Of a stretch of 64,000 nucleotides of DNA, positions 38,342 to 46,637 are shown one piece after another (positions within the stretch are counted from its first letter, which is position 1; every line of letters begins with the position of its first letter). The stretch is from Thalassotalea fonticola (GTDB lineage: Bacteria; Pseudomonadota; Gammaproteobacteria; Enterobacterales; Alteromonadaceae), in contig NZ_CP136600.1 in the NCBI RefSeq assembly GCF_032911225.1, forward strand, positions 1,116,001 to 1,180,000. The letters run 5' to 3'. A model generated the notes under the pieces. The model made no database searches, was not told the origin of the DNA, and saw nothing but the letters and a program-made list of their open reading frames with translations. Both the position numbers and the translations under genes were made by a program.

Positions 38342-39415
38342 CTACAGTAGTTGGATGCTATTCGCGGGTTCATCACTTTGACAAAGCTCAGCAAATTCTT
38401 CGGCTAAGCGCTCAGACTCACCAATAACGGTTTGCCAGTATTGAATTCGTTGCTGTTCAGACATTTCGGTAAAATCTTTTCTATCCGGTATTTTTCCATA
38501 AGGTAATTTGGCAACAAATTCATCGGTAGGCGATAATACCAACGTGTTGTCAAAATACTGATGCTTAGCAAAGCGGTTTTTAATGTACTTATCAAACCAG
38601 CCGGGTTTAAATTCATTATAAAAATGCGGATACAAGACTAAACCATTTTGCTCTGTGGATGATTGCGGTAAAAATGGTTGGTCAAAATGATAATCGATAA
38701 TACCGCCATCGCGAAACATACCGCTGTCAGCGCCATTAATATCCTTAACGCCATTAACAACCATAGGTATTGATCCTGTCGCCAGTAGCGCTTGCTGTAC
38801 ATTATTTTCGTGCAAAGCGACCAGTTTTGAATCGATGCCATCATTATAATCAAATGGAATTTGGTTAATATCACTACTAAATATGGTTCGTTGATAATAT
38901 TTACCTAAATACTTGCGACTTACCCTGTTTGCCAGCGCCGAAACGAGTAGACCAAACAGCAGCACACTCTTATTTTCATACCGAGTCAGACCTTTTGATT
39001 TTGCAACAATTAAGGTGTTTTTAATTATCGGATTACGAGCTATTTCTTCGGCATTACCGTCAACAATATGAGTTAACAGCTTTTCACTTTGTTCGGTTAC
39101 TTGCTTAATACTTGCATTACTCGGGTAAGACAAATGTGAGTAACCATCAATTAATCGATTTATTGCGGCAAGCGGGTCCGGCTGGGCATAACAGCTAAAT
39201 CGCCACGCTCCTGCTGAAGAGCCAAGCGTATAAAGTGGTGTTTGCCTTTCTTTAAAAAATTCCCTACAAAAAAATCTATCTAAACCGGCAAGCACAAACC
39301 ATTTAGGGCCACCACTGGCGCCAACTAACAACTTAAATTGCTCCTGACTAATACCCTGTTCTTTTATTTGCGCTAATGCAGTTTTACCCGCATACACAGC
39401 TAACGCTTTTCTCAC
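38342..39415 (-). CDS. Patatin-like phospholipase
   Basis: A 357-residue predicted lipid acyl hydrolase. The oxyanion-type loop is GASGGPKWFVLAG (about residues 30-42), the nucleophile elbow TLGSSAGAWRFS (G-x-S-x-G) at about residues 64-75, and the catalytic aspartate of the dyad FRDGGIIDYH at about residue 230. No signal peptide, so probably cytoplasmic. It follows the VOC gene by 23 nt on the minus strand and, before the island inserted, was probably third in a kinase-VOC-patatin operon. Confidence 0.85.
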   Translation of the reverse strand: MRKALAVYAGKTALAQIKEQGISQEQFKLLVGASGGPKWFVLAGLDRFFCREFFKERQTPLYTLGSSAGAWRFSCYAQPDPLAAINRLIDGYSHLSYPSNASIKQVTEQSEKLLTHIVDGNAEEIARNPIIKNTLIVAKSKGLTRYENKSVLLFGLLVSALANRVSRKYLGKYYQRTIFSSDINQIPFDYNDGIDSKLVALHENNVQQALLATGSIPMVVNGVKDINGADSGMFRDGGIIDYHFDQPFLPQSSTEQNGLVLYPHFYNEFKPGWFDKYIKNRFAKHQYFDNTLVLSPTDEFVAKLPYGKIPDRKDFTEMSEQQRIQYWQTVIGESERLAEEFAELCQSDEPANSIQLL

Positions 39416-39438
39416 TGATTATTCCTATTAAACTATTT

Positions 39439-39837
39439 TTAAACTGTTTTTTTAACTGCTTTTTTATAATAAAGTGCGCAAATAGCGCCGGCAGGATCTT
39501 TTATTACCACGTATTTGTCATCACCACCCATTGATTTAATTTCGGTTAATAATGTCCCGCCTTTAGCTTGCACAGCACCAACGGATTCGTTGATATCTGC
39601 CACTAAAAAGTAAGGCAGCCAAACGGGCGGTAAATCAGCATTAACGCCTGTTGAGTGGCAAACACCCGATTTAGCTTCACCATCAAGAGGACTGGTCATT
39701 ACATAATTCTCATAATCGCCCATATTGCAACCTTCGCTATTCCAGCCGACGACATCTTGGTAAAAATCTTTCACTGCTGTTGCATTTGAAACGGTTAAGT
39801 CAAGCCAGGCGACATCGCCAATTTTATCATTTGCCAT
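39439..39837 (-). CDS. VOC family protein (glyoxalase/bleomycin-resistance fold)
   Basis: About 132 residues starting at the ATG at 39835-39837, preceded by AAGGTG; a GTG three codons earlier is less likely. Two beta-alpha-beta units: VAWLDLTVSNATAVKDFYQD and PYFLVADINESVGAVQAKGG, with metal- or substrate-site residues possible at AICALYYKK. The exact reaction is unknown. The ribosome site begins right after the relic stop codon of the kinase gene (39850-39852), showing the ancestral operon. Confidence 0.82.
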   Translation of the reverse strand: MANDKIGDVAWLDLTVSNATAVKDFYQDVVGWNSEGCNMGDYENYVMTSPLDGEAKSGVCHSTGVNADLPPVWLPYFLVADINESVGAVQAKGGTLLTEIKSMGGDDKYVVIKDPAGAICALYYKKAVKKTV

Positions 39838-39849
39838 GCTGCTCACCTT

Positions 39850-39943
39850 CTATGATTTAGCGTCGAGTATTTTCGGATTTTTTGGATAAAATTTATCAGG
39901 CATTTGATTTATATGCTCAAAAAAACGAGTGTCTTTATAGGGT
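39850..39943 (-). pseudogene. Displaced 3' end of the Ser/Thr kinase gene (left half-site)
   Basis: On the minus strand the last ~30 codons of the kinase gene are present here: the coding frame runs YKDTRFFEHINQMPDKF..., identical over 72 bp to the intact gene's end, then continues KILDAKS and a TAG at 39850-39852. In the intact gene the end is KLLHT instead. This is the original C-terminus left behind when the element inserted. Confidence 0.85.
39872..39943. repeat. Left attachment site, 72-bp direct repeat
   Basis: Identical base for base to 53110-53181 (start TTCGGATTTTTTGG, end CTTTATAGGGT). Offset is 13,238 bp. It marks the left boundary of the integrated element; the tyrosine integrase gene begins about 160 bp inside. 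Confidence 0.92.
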
Positions 39944-40104
39944 TTTGTCGTTGCTCCGCACGCCTTAGTTTCACTGCGTTCAACAGTTTCATAACTGTGA
40001 ACGTTAGCACTATTTATAGGTTAACACACGTATAAAATCAAAGTTCAGCATAAGCCATGTGTAACTACCAACCACCTAAATACTTAAACTATATAGGTGA
40101 ATTT

Positions 40105-41100
40105 ATGAGTACTATTAGAAAACTAAAATCTGGAAATTACAACGTTAATATTAGAATCCAAGGCCATAAACCAGTAAGCAAAACTTTCCCCAGTTTATTT
40201 CAAGCCGAACTCTGGTCTAAAGAAACGGAAGATAGAATAAAAGATTGTTTAAATAACACTTCCAATAGTGGCTTGCAGTTTGTCATAGATGAATATTTAA
40301 CAAGAAGACTGACCAATTACGATGGTACGCCTAAATCCTCTCACCACGCTTTTACTTTCAGAGGAAAAAGCTTAGTGAAATATTTAGGGGATATTCCTTT
40401 GAGAGACATTACAACAGGCATGATTAGCTCATATCGAGATTACAGGCTTAAATCAGGAAGAGCTGAAGCGACTGTTCATGGTGAAATGGCATTTTTAGGT
40501 AGGTTATTTGATTTTGCATCGATTGATTTAGATATACCTAATCTTGTTAATGTTGCTAAAAAGGTTAAGAAACCATCTGGCTCTAAGCAACGAGATGTGG
40601 TTATAAACAAAGATGAACTAATAACGTTTGTCGCTCATACACCGGCAAAATATAGAAACTATTTAAAGGTTCTATTTTATACATGTAGCAGGAAATCAGA
40701 ATTACTTCACTTACCTGTGGAATGGATACATTTAGATGAACAAATAATTAAGTTACCAGATTACAAAACCAAGACTAAAACCAAAAGAGAAGTGCTACTC
40801 AATAAGGAGGTCATCGCTATTCTAGAAGAAGAAATATCGTATTCAAAAATAAGAGGCGAGAATACTTTATTTAACTTCGTTTCTGGCACTGTGAGTGAAG
40901 TATTTAGAAAAGTAGCCGAGAAACTTGGCTATGAGGGTTTGGTACTACACTCTCTTCGCCATAGTGGTGTTACTCATTATGCAAAGAAAGGGTTAAGTAC
41001 TGTAGCATTAAGGTCGATAACTGGACATAAATCACTGATTAGCCTTAACAGGTACGTAAAGAATATACCAAAAGAAACATTACCTTTAATGGATGATTAG
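40105..41100 (+). CDS. int: Tyrosine recombinase (integrase of the element)
   Basis: About 331 residues, starting at the ATG at 40105 (AGGTGA upstream); a frame opening 16 codons earlier lacks a ribosome site. Residues about 1-45 form an arm-binding-like beta domain (STIRKLKSGNYNVNIRIQG), about 60-160 the SAM-like core-binding domain, and about 175-325 the catalytic domain with CSRKSELLHL (Arg), the beta-hairpin Lys near KTKTKTKRE, HSLRHSG (His-x-x-Arg), TGHKS (His) and the nucleophile Tyr in LNRYVKN. It catalyses integration into the kinase gene. It lacks features of IntI. Confidence 0.9.
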   Translation: MSTIRKLKSGNYNVNIRIQGHKPVSKTFPSLFQAELWSKETEDRIKDCLNNTSNSGLQFVIDEYLTRRLTNYDGTPKSSHHAFTFRGKSLVKYLGDIPLRDITTGMISSYRDYRLKSGRAEATVHGEMAFLGRLFDFASIDLDIPNLVNVAKKVKKPSGSKQRDVVINKDELITFVAHTPAKYRNYLKVLFYTCSRKSELLHLPVEWIHLDEQIIKLPDYKTKTKTKREVLLNKEVIAILEEEISYSKIRGENTLFNFVSGTVSEVFRKVAEKLGYEGLVLHSLRHSGVTHYAKKGLSTVALRSITGHKSLISLNRYVKNIPKETLPLMDD

Positions 41101-41230
41101 AAATAAAATAATCACTTAGATTTACAGGCACTGAGTCGTGACCTGATGTAAGCAATTGATTTTCACTAGCATTTAAGTCATTTTATGTTAGTTTATTATT
41201 GTAAATAAAACACTGGAAAAGGAACTAAGG

Positions 41231-41380
41231 ATGGAGAAAATCACAGCATTATTCTTATTGCTGACTCTAACAGCATGCGGTGGTGAAAGCAGCACTGACA
41301 CAAAAGAACAAGTACAGCCAAAAGAAACACCAGAAATGGTTATTGGTGAAGGGAAATTTAACGAATCAAAGTTAGGATAA
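41231..41380 (+). CDS. Very small putative lipoprotein (49 aa)
   Basis: ATG at 41231, TAA at 41378-41380, ribosome site AAGGAACTAAGG upstream. The signal ALFLLLTLTACGGES has lipobox LTAC at about residues 13-16; the 30-residue mature part is polar and Glu/Lys-rich. It sits 9 nt before the secreted protein gene and is probably co-transcribed with it. No homolog is recognised. Confidence 0.6.
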   Translation: MEKITALFLLLTLTACGGESSTDTKEQVQPKETPEMVIGEGKFNESKLG

Positions 41381-41389
41381 AAGGAATTA

Positions 41390-42184
41390 ATGATGAAAAC
41401 AAAAATAATAACACTAGCAATTTTAGCTGCATTATCAAACACCGTTACAGCAGCTGAAATTACAGAATTTAAAAAAGGCGATATTGCCACTGCAGAAGCT
41501 TTTAATAATAACTTTAAAGCTGTCCGTGACGATACAATTCTTAACTCCAATGCTATTGAAGAGTTATCGATAAGCACCAACTCTAAATTGACCACTATAG
41601 AAGGCAATACAACATCTAACACAACAGCTATTGAAACTTTAGCTGCTAATATAGAACAGAGTAGAAGTAATCCTCCCCTTTTCATAGAAGATTTGAATAG
41701 ATTAAGGGTGGGTGAATTTATTCCAGCAGGAAGTGAAGATGACATGGTCATGCTAGATTCACTTAACCTATTAGCATCCCTTGATGATATCTTTAGCGGA
41801 AGAGTAACCACGTCAGAACCAAATTATGCCTCTCCAGATTGCCAAGGAACCGCATACTTTCGAAGTAATAATGAAATAATGTTTTCTGTTAGGCTAGCTG
41901 AAAATGGAATTTTGGTGGGCTATGATGAAGCAACCAATGAAATATTAATTATGACCCAGAATGTCGAAATGACAGATGTTGAAATTAAAAGCTGGTCTTA
42001 CGGTGGAAATTGCCACAATCATGACGAATACAATATCAGGAATGAGAAGGTCTACACCCCTTCGAGACAAGAATTACCGAACATGTTAGCTTGGCAATGC
42101 GAACCTGAAAACCAAAGTGTTGATTGCCATAAAAGCCTATACCTAGGCGGAGAATTGAAAGCGCCATTTTTCATTAATAGATAA
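41390..42184 (+). CDS. Secreted protein with N-terminal coiled-coil stalk
   Basis: A 264-residue protein with a signal peptide ending in NTVTAAE. After it comes the motif FKKGDIATAEAFNNNF, often seen in secreted or fibre-like proteins with a following coiled coil (residues about 45-95, rich in Asn/Thr/Ile). A globular C-terminal domain has four cysteines (PDCQG, GGNCHN, AWQCEP, VDCHKS), probably two disulfides. Function unknown. Its terminator lies at 42214-42254. Confidence 0.65.
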   Translation: MMKTKIITLAILAALSNTVTAAEITEFKKGDIATAEAFNNNFKAVRDDTILNSNAIEELSISTNSKLTTIEGNTTSNTTAIETLAANIEQSRSNPPLFIEDLNRLRVGEFIPAGSEDDMVMLDSLNLLASLDDIFSGRVTTSEPNYASPDCQGTAYFRSNNEIMFSVRLAENGILVGYDEATNEILIMTQNVEMTDVEIKSWSYGGNCHNHDEYNIRNEKVYTPSRQELPNMLAWQCEPENQSVDCHKSLYLGGELKAPFFINR

Positions 42185-42213
42185 GTCAAATACACCTATA
42201 AGAATTAACCACG

Positions 42214-42254
42214 AACATCACTTAAACCTCCAACTCAGCTTAAGTGATGTTTTT
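42214..42254 (+). terminator. Terminator after the secreted protein gene
   Basis: Stem AACATCACTTAA/TTAAGTGATGTT with a 14-nt loop, followed by TTT, 30 nt past the stop codon at 42184. Confidence 0.8.
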
Positions 42255-42380
42255 CCCATCAAATAAAGCCAGCTTACTCAACTGCCGCCACCGTAATTAG
42301 TACCATTTTGCCAGCACTTGAGGCGATATATAAGTACAGGGTAGTTACGCAGAATGAACCCCCTTAACAGTTTGAATTTC

Positions 42381-42390
42381 ATGATATAAT
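42381..42390 (+). promoter_or_regulatory. Extended -10 promoter of the 42429 gene
   Basis: TGATATAAT (extended -10) ends 38 nt before the ATG, with a weak TTAACA -35 box 15 nt upstream of the -10 hexamer. Ribosome site AATAGGGAC follows. Confidence 0.5.
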
Positions 42391-42428
42391 AGCTCATATT
42401 CCGTTCAACAATAACAATAGGGACATTT

Positions 42429-42974
42429 ATGCCAAACACCAAGATAAACTCCTCATTTGCAGACTCAATAGCAGAGCTTATCGAAAACCTAAAAAAAAGC
42501 TGGATTGGAGGTAACCAAGAATTATCAAAACAAGATTTTAAGTCAGAACTTGAGCAAACTTTCGAAGACGTTTTTAACGAAACAATCGAAACGACCCTAA
42601 ACCTACAACGAGACCACCCAGAGCACAGCAAAGAAGAAATCGCAGCTCTTATCAAGCACCCTAACAGAAAAAGGAGGATACTAGGGGAAGAACAACGCCC
42701 TGATGTACATATAAGCCATAAGTTTTCTTTTCAATATTCAGGACTGAAGGGCAAATTTGAAAAATTAACCGACTCAATCAAAACCAGAGTTTGGCACGAT
42801 TGGAAAGACAAGTTTAGATTCATCGTAGCAAGATTCTTATCTACAGTTGCCATCGGCACAGGTGCCTTGATGATTGCTATGTTTGGCTATCACTACCTTG
42901 GATTTGAAACCGCTGTACTGAAGAAGATTGAATATAAACCAGCAATAACCCAAACAGTAAGCACTAAGCCTTAA
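42429..42974 (+). CDS. Membrane-anchored protein of unknown function
   Basis: A 181-residue protein. The first ~135 residues are soluble and highly charged (helical, Glu/Lys-rich: ELIENLKKSWIGG, QRDHPEHSKEEIAALIKHPN). One membrane helix follows at about residues 142-165 (RFLSTVAIGTGALMIAMFGY), and a short tail. No family is recognised. It lies inside the element, after a promoter of its own; a hairpin (43087-43120) lies downstream. Confidence 0.6.
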   Translation: MPNTKINSSFADSIAELIENLKKSWIGGNQELSKQDFKSELEQTFEDVFNETIETTLNLQRDHPEHSKEEIAALIKHPNRKRRILGEEQRPDVHISHKFSFQYSGLKGKFEKLTDSIKTRVWHDWKDKFRFIVARFLSTVAIGTGALMIAMFGYHYLGFETAVLKKIEYKPAITQTVSTKP

Positions 42975-43364
42975 AGATGGATATTAAATACCCTATTAAG
43001 CTACGCTTTATCCATGTTATCGCAAAAGGAATTGCCAGCATGTACCAGTTATCCCTATGTCAGTTTTATCCAATGCAAAAGCAATAAAAAGCCCTGAATC
43101 CAAAGAGGAAACAGGGCTTTAAATTAAAATACTACTGACTACTTAGTGCCAACCTGACGCGATTAAAATCGCCACTCTAGCTTGGTACTGGATTTACTCG
43201 AATGACTCTTCAATGCCACAAGGAGAAGTAGAGAAAGTACGCCGTCATCCCTCACGAGCGGAGCGAGATGAGGGACCTCCTGACTTATGCTGTGGCTAGA
43301 TAAATTAGTTTTTAGCCTAAATTGAAACCTTCAATTGGTCGGCAAAGTGCCAGGAGCGGCCAGT
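42975..43364. other. Intergenic region before the cassette cluster
   Basis: No gene is seen. A hairpin AAAAGCCCTG/CAGGGCTTT at 43087-43120 is oriented best as a minus-strand terminator for the cassettes. A palindrome CCCTCACGAG..CTCGCTC..GAGGG type sequence lies near 43246-43274. The rest shows no feature. Confidence 0.5.
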
Positions 43365-43468
43365 CGATAACGCCCAAATAAGGGGCTGATTAATAGTTTG
43401 CTAAAATGTGAAGCGGAGCGGAATTGAGCAAACTGTTAGCAGTCCCGCTTTATTTGCCTTGTTAGGTT
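43365..43468 (-). repeat. attC-like site d (integron cassette recombination site)
   Basis: Read on the minus strand: R'' core ACCTAACAAGG, L'' CAAATAAAGCGGG, a long central hairpin AGTTTGCT/AGCAAACT, L' CCCCTTATTTGG, R' GGCGTTATCG. Arms pair as in integron attC sites. The stop codon of the 43436 gene and its last ~9 codons lie inside the site. Confidence 0.75.
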
Positions 43469-43933
43469 TATGGGGGGTGATAGTTCCACAATTTCTTTTT
43501 TAAGGTCTTCGAAAATACCAAAAGTGATATTTAAAATGCTTTCTAATTCTTCAAAACTTTTATAGGAAGGCAGTTTATATATTTTTTTATCAAAGTTGAA
43601 CCCCATTTTCATAGGCATAAAGTCAATTCTTCCACTTGGCTTAATGACGACATCATTAACGCGTAGCCCTAACACAGTTTCTACAATTCCATCTTTTAAA
43701 ACGAATTGCATTCCTAAGCTATATTCATCAGTAATTTTTGTGTTAAACCGAAAAAATGACTCTCGTCTATCAGATTCAATCGTATAGCCATATTTTTCTA
43801 GATATTTTTTATAAGTATCATGATGATTTCCTGATAAAGAGTTTTTACGGTCATTAAAAGAGGAACACAACTCTTTAAATCTTTCCACGATATTTATCGC
43901 ATTAAGTTTTAGAATGAAGATTTCTTTATTCAT
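43436..43933 (-). CDS. Cassette-type hypothetical protein (165 aa)
   Basis: A soluble protein without a signal peptide. Two charged helical ends flank a beta-rich centre (EYSLGMQFVLKDGIVETVLGLRV). The last ~9 residues (NLTRQIKRDC) are encoded by the attC-like site, so the true domain may end earlier. No family is recognised. It is the last cassette gene on the minus strand. Confidence 0.55.
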   Translation of the reverse strand: MNKEIFILKLNAINIVERFKELCSSFNDRKNSLSGNHHDTYKKYLEKYGYTIESDRRESFFRFNTKITDEYSLGMQFVLKDGIVETVLGLRVNDVVIKPSGRIDFMPMKMGFNFDKKIYKLPSYKSFEELESILNITFGIFEDLKKEIVELSPPINLTRQIKRDC

Positions 43934-43966
43934 TTAAACACCTGAATTTAGGGACAACTGCTATAA

Positions 43967-44088
43967 ACCTAACAGCACTATTAACAGGAAAAAAACCTTC
44001 ATTTGTGTTGTGGAAAGGAAGGTTTAACGTAAAGAGAGAACGTCTCTTAATCGCTCGCAGAAGCCTGTGAGATTTTTCTGTTAATCAA
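43967..44088 (-). repeat. Cassette boundary element f (attC-like, weak)
   Basis: About 120 nt with TTAACAG near one end and CTGTTAG (GTTAGGT fits the GTTRRRY core) at the other, plus internal hairpins (AAACCTTC/GGAAGGTTT and CTCGCAG-AAGC-CTGTGAG). It resembles element e at 46518-46637. Not a textbook attC. Confidence 0.4.
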
Positions 44089-44091
44089 GTT

Positions 44092-44445
44092 CTACTCCGA
44101 ACAGAGTTTCACCCTTTGTTGTTTGTAGAAGTTCGCTTTATCTTTATCCGCAGGAATACCAAATGTAATCTTGCCGATACCATGCTCGTAATGCAACTCA
44201 AGCAATCTAATAGCACTACAGTTTTTTAATTTGGCTGATTTGATTAAACAAGACCATGCAATTTTGGCCTTATCTTCATCTGGAAGCTTAGTCTTAAAGG
44301 TTCCCGCTTCTTCTTTATTTGGTTCGTAAGCGACCTGGAAGAAGACAGAATACATTTGTTCAGCATTTTCTTCTATTGGGCAATCGCTAGCTTCTGCATA
44401 AGGCAAATTAAACATTATTATGCTTAGAACAGTAATCCATTTCAT
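44092..44445 (-). CDS. Small secreted protein, Sel1-like segment (117 aa)
   Basis: Signal peptide ending in PYAEASDC. The body holds one repeat that looks like a Sel1/TPR-type helix-turn-helix unit (AIRLLELHYEHGIGK..PADKDKANFYKQQ). Two cysteine pairs may form disulfides. Function unknown. It shares the spacer up to 44576 with the next gene; no clear attC separates them. Confidence 0.5.
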   Translation of the reverse strand: MKWITVLSIIMFNLPYAEASDCPIEENAEQMYSVFFQVAYEPNKEEAGTFKTKLPDEDKAKIAWSCLIKSAKLKNCSAIRLLELHYEHGIGKITFGIPADKDKANFYKQQRVKLCSE

Positions 44446-44575
44446 CTAATTATTTACCATGCTCCAGTGTCTGCTGCTCGCTCGCAGCAGCCGTTGGCCG
44501 CTGCACTTTTGTTATCAATAACTTACGTCAGATTTCCAACTTACGCAAATATGAAAATAGCTATTGATGAAATAA

Positions 44576-45256
44576 CTATAAATAATCACTACATTTTAAA
44601 TTCCACTCAGATAACAACCCTTTCACAGCATCATTAACCTCTTTACGTAAGTGCATATCGTGTGCTTGTAACTCGTATTCATAGTGAACAGATTTATATT
44701 CTGTAACCTGCCTGCAACTAAAGCTTCCAGCACTTTCTGAGCAACTGCCAATATACCAATCATTGGGTAACGACTGATCTGTTTTCTTCATAGGAGGGTA
44801 TTTAACTAAGTGCCACATAAATAATGGTTTGTGATATGCGTAAACCCTTGTAAATGGAAGCATGGGATCTTTTTCGACATACACACTTTCCCTTTCACTG
44901 TATATATTCCATGCAGATTCAGCCATCCCTTGAGGGTTGCCTATCTGAGATTTAGCATATGCTAACCCTGTTAGCTTATGTTCAAAATCCACTCCATGTT
45001 TGTTTATATGACTAATTGTATATTCAGGTACTTTAGCCTTTATTGCTTGAGCAGGGATATAAATTAGCTCCTGACCTTCAGAACTATCTAACTGGTCTTT
45101 TATTGGCTCTAAATAAGCTTTCATGAATGAAGTGTTAGGCGAGTAAGCCGAAGGATAACAAAGAGCTGTATCATCTAATTTCACAGCTTTAACTTTATCT
45201 TCAGTCGCAATCGAGAAGAAAGAAATGATCAGGCATAGTGTTGCTAAGTATTTCAT
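44576..45256 (-). CDS. Secreted protein of unknown function (226 aa)
   Basis: Signal peptide MKYLATLCLIISFFSIATED with a ribosome site AAAAAGGAA before the ATG. The mature protein is mostly charged and has a Cys-rich stretch (YIGSCSESAGSFSCRQ). No known domain. The upstream leader contains GCGTAAGTTATTGATAA, also present upstream of the 44445 start, which hints at a common cassette leader. Confidence 0.55.
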   Translation of the reverse strand: MKYLATLCLIISFFSIATEDKVKAVKLDDTALCYPSAYSPNTSFMKAYLEPIKDQLDSSEGQELIYIPAQAIKAKVPEYTISHINKHGVDFEHKLTGLAYAKSQIGNPQGMAESAWNIYSERESVYVEKDPMLPFTRVYAYHKPLFMWHLVKYPPMKKTDQSLPNDWYIGSCSESAGSFSCRQVTEYKSVHYEYELQAHDMHLRKEVNDAVKGLLSEWNLKCSDYL

Positions 45257-45373
45257 AAATTCCTTTTTAATATAGTTATCGGCAATGGCAGGTTATCGCT
45301 CTTTATAGCCGTTCATTATCAATAACTTACGCTATATGCTGTGACCGTGCAAATTGTGCCATAACCTGCCAGT

Positions 45374-45478
45374 CGCTAACGCCTCGCTAAGAGGCTAATT
45401 ATGTTGGCTCGTGGTTTTGCGTTTTTTGTCAAAAGCCGTGACAGCGTTATTTGTACTATTGAGCAACTTGTTAGTGTT
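45374..45478 (-). repeat. attC-like site b
   Basis: Minus strand: R'' CACTAACAAGTTG, then an internal imperfect stem, L' CCTCTTAGCGAGG, R' GGCGTTAGCG. About 105 nt. The 45395-45895 gene runs through it and takes its last ~27 codons and stop from the site. Confidence 0.7.
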
Positions 45479-45895
45479 ACACGCCATCAATGTATTCCAA
45501 GCATCTTCAGAGCTACTCTTTATCGTAAGAAAATCAAGTTGAATAGTCGTTAAGACAGCTATTTTTGCTGAGTTTTCTTTGGTTGGTTGCCACTCCCACT
45601 TCTTTATGGCTTTAAGAGCTTGATAATTAAAAATATCATTCGGATATGATTTTATTATCCGAGGGTCAAAAGCTTTTCCCTCGCTATTGATAATCAAAGA
45701 GAATTCAACACAGCCAGTTATAGCTTTAATAGCCGCTTTTCTGGGGTAGCGTGGAGCAATTTCTCTTTTTTCTTCCCAATACTGTATTACTTCATCTTTT
45801 TTATTTGTTAAATCAATATATTTCGTAGGTTTTTGAGCAACCGAAGTGCAGCCGCATAAAGTAAAAATACCTACAAACATTAATTTTTTCACCAT
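45395..45895 (-). CDS. Lipoprotein with TonB C-terminal-like domain, cassette gene
   Basis: A 166-residue protein. Signal with lipobox LCGC at about residues 12-15. A TonB C-terminal-like fold follows: PRYPRKAAIKAITGCVEFSL, then DPRIIKSYPN and NYQALKAIKKWEWQPT. The last ~27 residues come from the attC-like site, unlikely to be functional. A GGAGG ribosome site lies right after the previous site's R' core. It may interact with a TonB-like envelope system; that is inference. Confidence 0.65.
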   Translation of the reverse strand: MVKKLMFVGIFTLCGCTSVAQKPTKYIDLTNKKDEVIQYWEEKREIAPRYPRKAAIKAITGCVEFSLIINSEGKAFDPRIIKSYPNDIFNYQALKAIKKWEWQPTKENSAKIAVLTTIQLDFLTIKSSSEDAWNTLMACNTNKLLNSTNNAVTAFDKKRKTTSQHN

Positions 45896-45909
45896 TAACC
45901 TCCGTAACC

Positions 45910-45967
45910 CTCTAACGCCTCGTTAAAAGCCAACTGTTTTTTGTCCTTTTAAACGACTTGTTAGCCG
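45910..45967 (-). repeat. attC-like site a (clearest)
   Basis: Minus strand: R'' GGCTAACAAG, L'' TCGTTTAAAAGG, short spacer, L' GGCTTTTAACGAGG, R' GGCGTTAGAGG; about 57 nt. L'' and L' pair as TTTAAAAG/CTTTTAA with the bulges typical of attC. The stop codon TAA of the 45961 gene is inside the R'' core (GGCTAAC). Confidence 0.8.
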
Positions 45968-46488
45968 TTTTTACCAAGAATATCTGAAACAAAGTCACTT
46001 GCTTTTATATATGTTCTACCACCTAAATTGCCATGACTTCCTTCTGGAGACCAACTTCCTACAACTCCTATCACAGGATCGTCCTCCCCAAAACTCATAG
46101 CTTTTTCATATGTATCAAAGCTGAAACCGTCTTTAGATTTTTGAATTAAAACAAAATAGCAGTTGGCTAAGCCTTGAGGCGTAGGAAATGTAATTAGAAC
46201 GGAGGTTCCATCTTTTAGAATTTCACTTGTTATGCCCTTAGCGTAGTCATTTGATACAACCTCAGAGGCAGCCATATTAAGTCGAGATAAATCCCCCTTA
46301 ATTAAATCAGCATAAAACCCACCATTTGTTGTAAATGTCCACTCTGGAAGAATTTTGTGTTGGAAGAAGTAAACTTTTTTAGAAGTAGGTACCTCCTGAT
46401 TTTTAGCTGATTCAACAGGTATGTTTGATTTCGGTGTTGAATTACACGCGCTAAGAAAAACAGTAAGTATTAAAATATAAATTTTCAA
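45961..46488 (-). CDS. Lipoprotein of unknown function, cassette gene (175 aa)
   Basis: Signal MKIYILILTVFLSACNS with lipobox LSAC. The mature part has a beta-rich pattern (WTFTTNGGFYADLIKG, GTSVLITFPTPQGLANCYF, GEDDPVIGVVGSWSPEG). No family is recognised. The stop codon lies in the attC-like R'' core, as expected for a cassette gene. Confidence 0.6.
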   Translation of the reverse strand: MKIYILILTVFLSACNSTPKSNIPVESAKNQEVPTSKKVYFFQHKILPEWTFTTNGGFYADLIKGDLSRLNMAASEVVSNDYAKGITSEILKDGTSVLITFPTPQGLANCYFVLIQKSKDGFSFDTYEKAMSFGEDDPVIGVVGSWSPEGSHGNLGGRTYIKASDFVSDILGKNG

Positions 46489-46517
46489 AATAACTCCTTG
46501 TGCAAGTTTGCACTAAA

Positions 46518-46637
46518 CGGCTAACAGCTTTTTTAAGAAGAAGATAACACCTGCATTTGCTGTGTAAAATGCAGATATTTATTCGATAGCGTATGTCATT
46601 TAATCGGTCACAGAATCCTGTGAGTGTTGTTAAGTGG
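46518..46637 (-). repeat. Cassette boundary element e (attC-like, weak)
   Basis: About 120 nt related to element f: ACTTAAC near the 5' end (minus strand), a hairpin CACAG..CTGTG (TCACAG-AATC-CTGTGA), CTGCATTT/AAATGCAG stem-loop and CTGTTAG at the 3' end. It separates the 46834 and 45961 genes. Confidence 0.4.

Noticed and set aside
40105..41100. Tyrosine recombinase as an integron integrase (IntI)
   Set aside because: It lies at the far end from where IntI should be for minus-strand cassettes, next to the att repeat, and no IntI-specific insertion in the catalytic domain is apparent.
44460..44575. Spacer between the 44576 and 44445 genes as a further attC site
   Set aside because: It has a CTGCTG/CAGCAG hairpin and a shared GTAAGTTATTGATAA leader motif, but no CTAACAAG or GGCGTTA cores.
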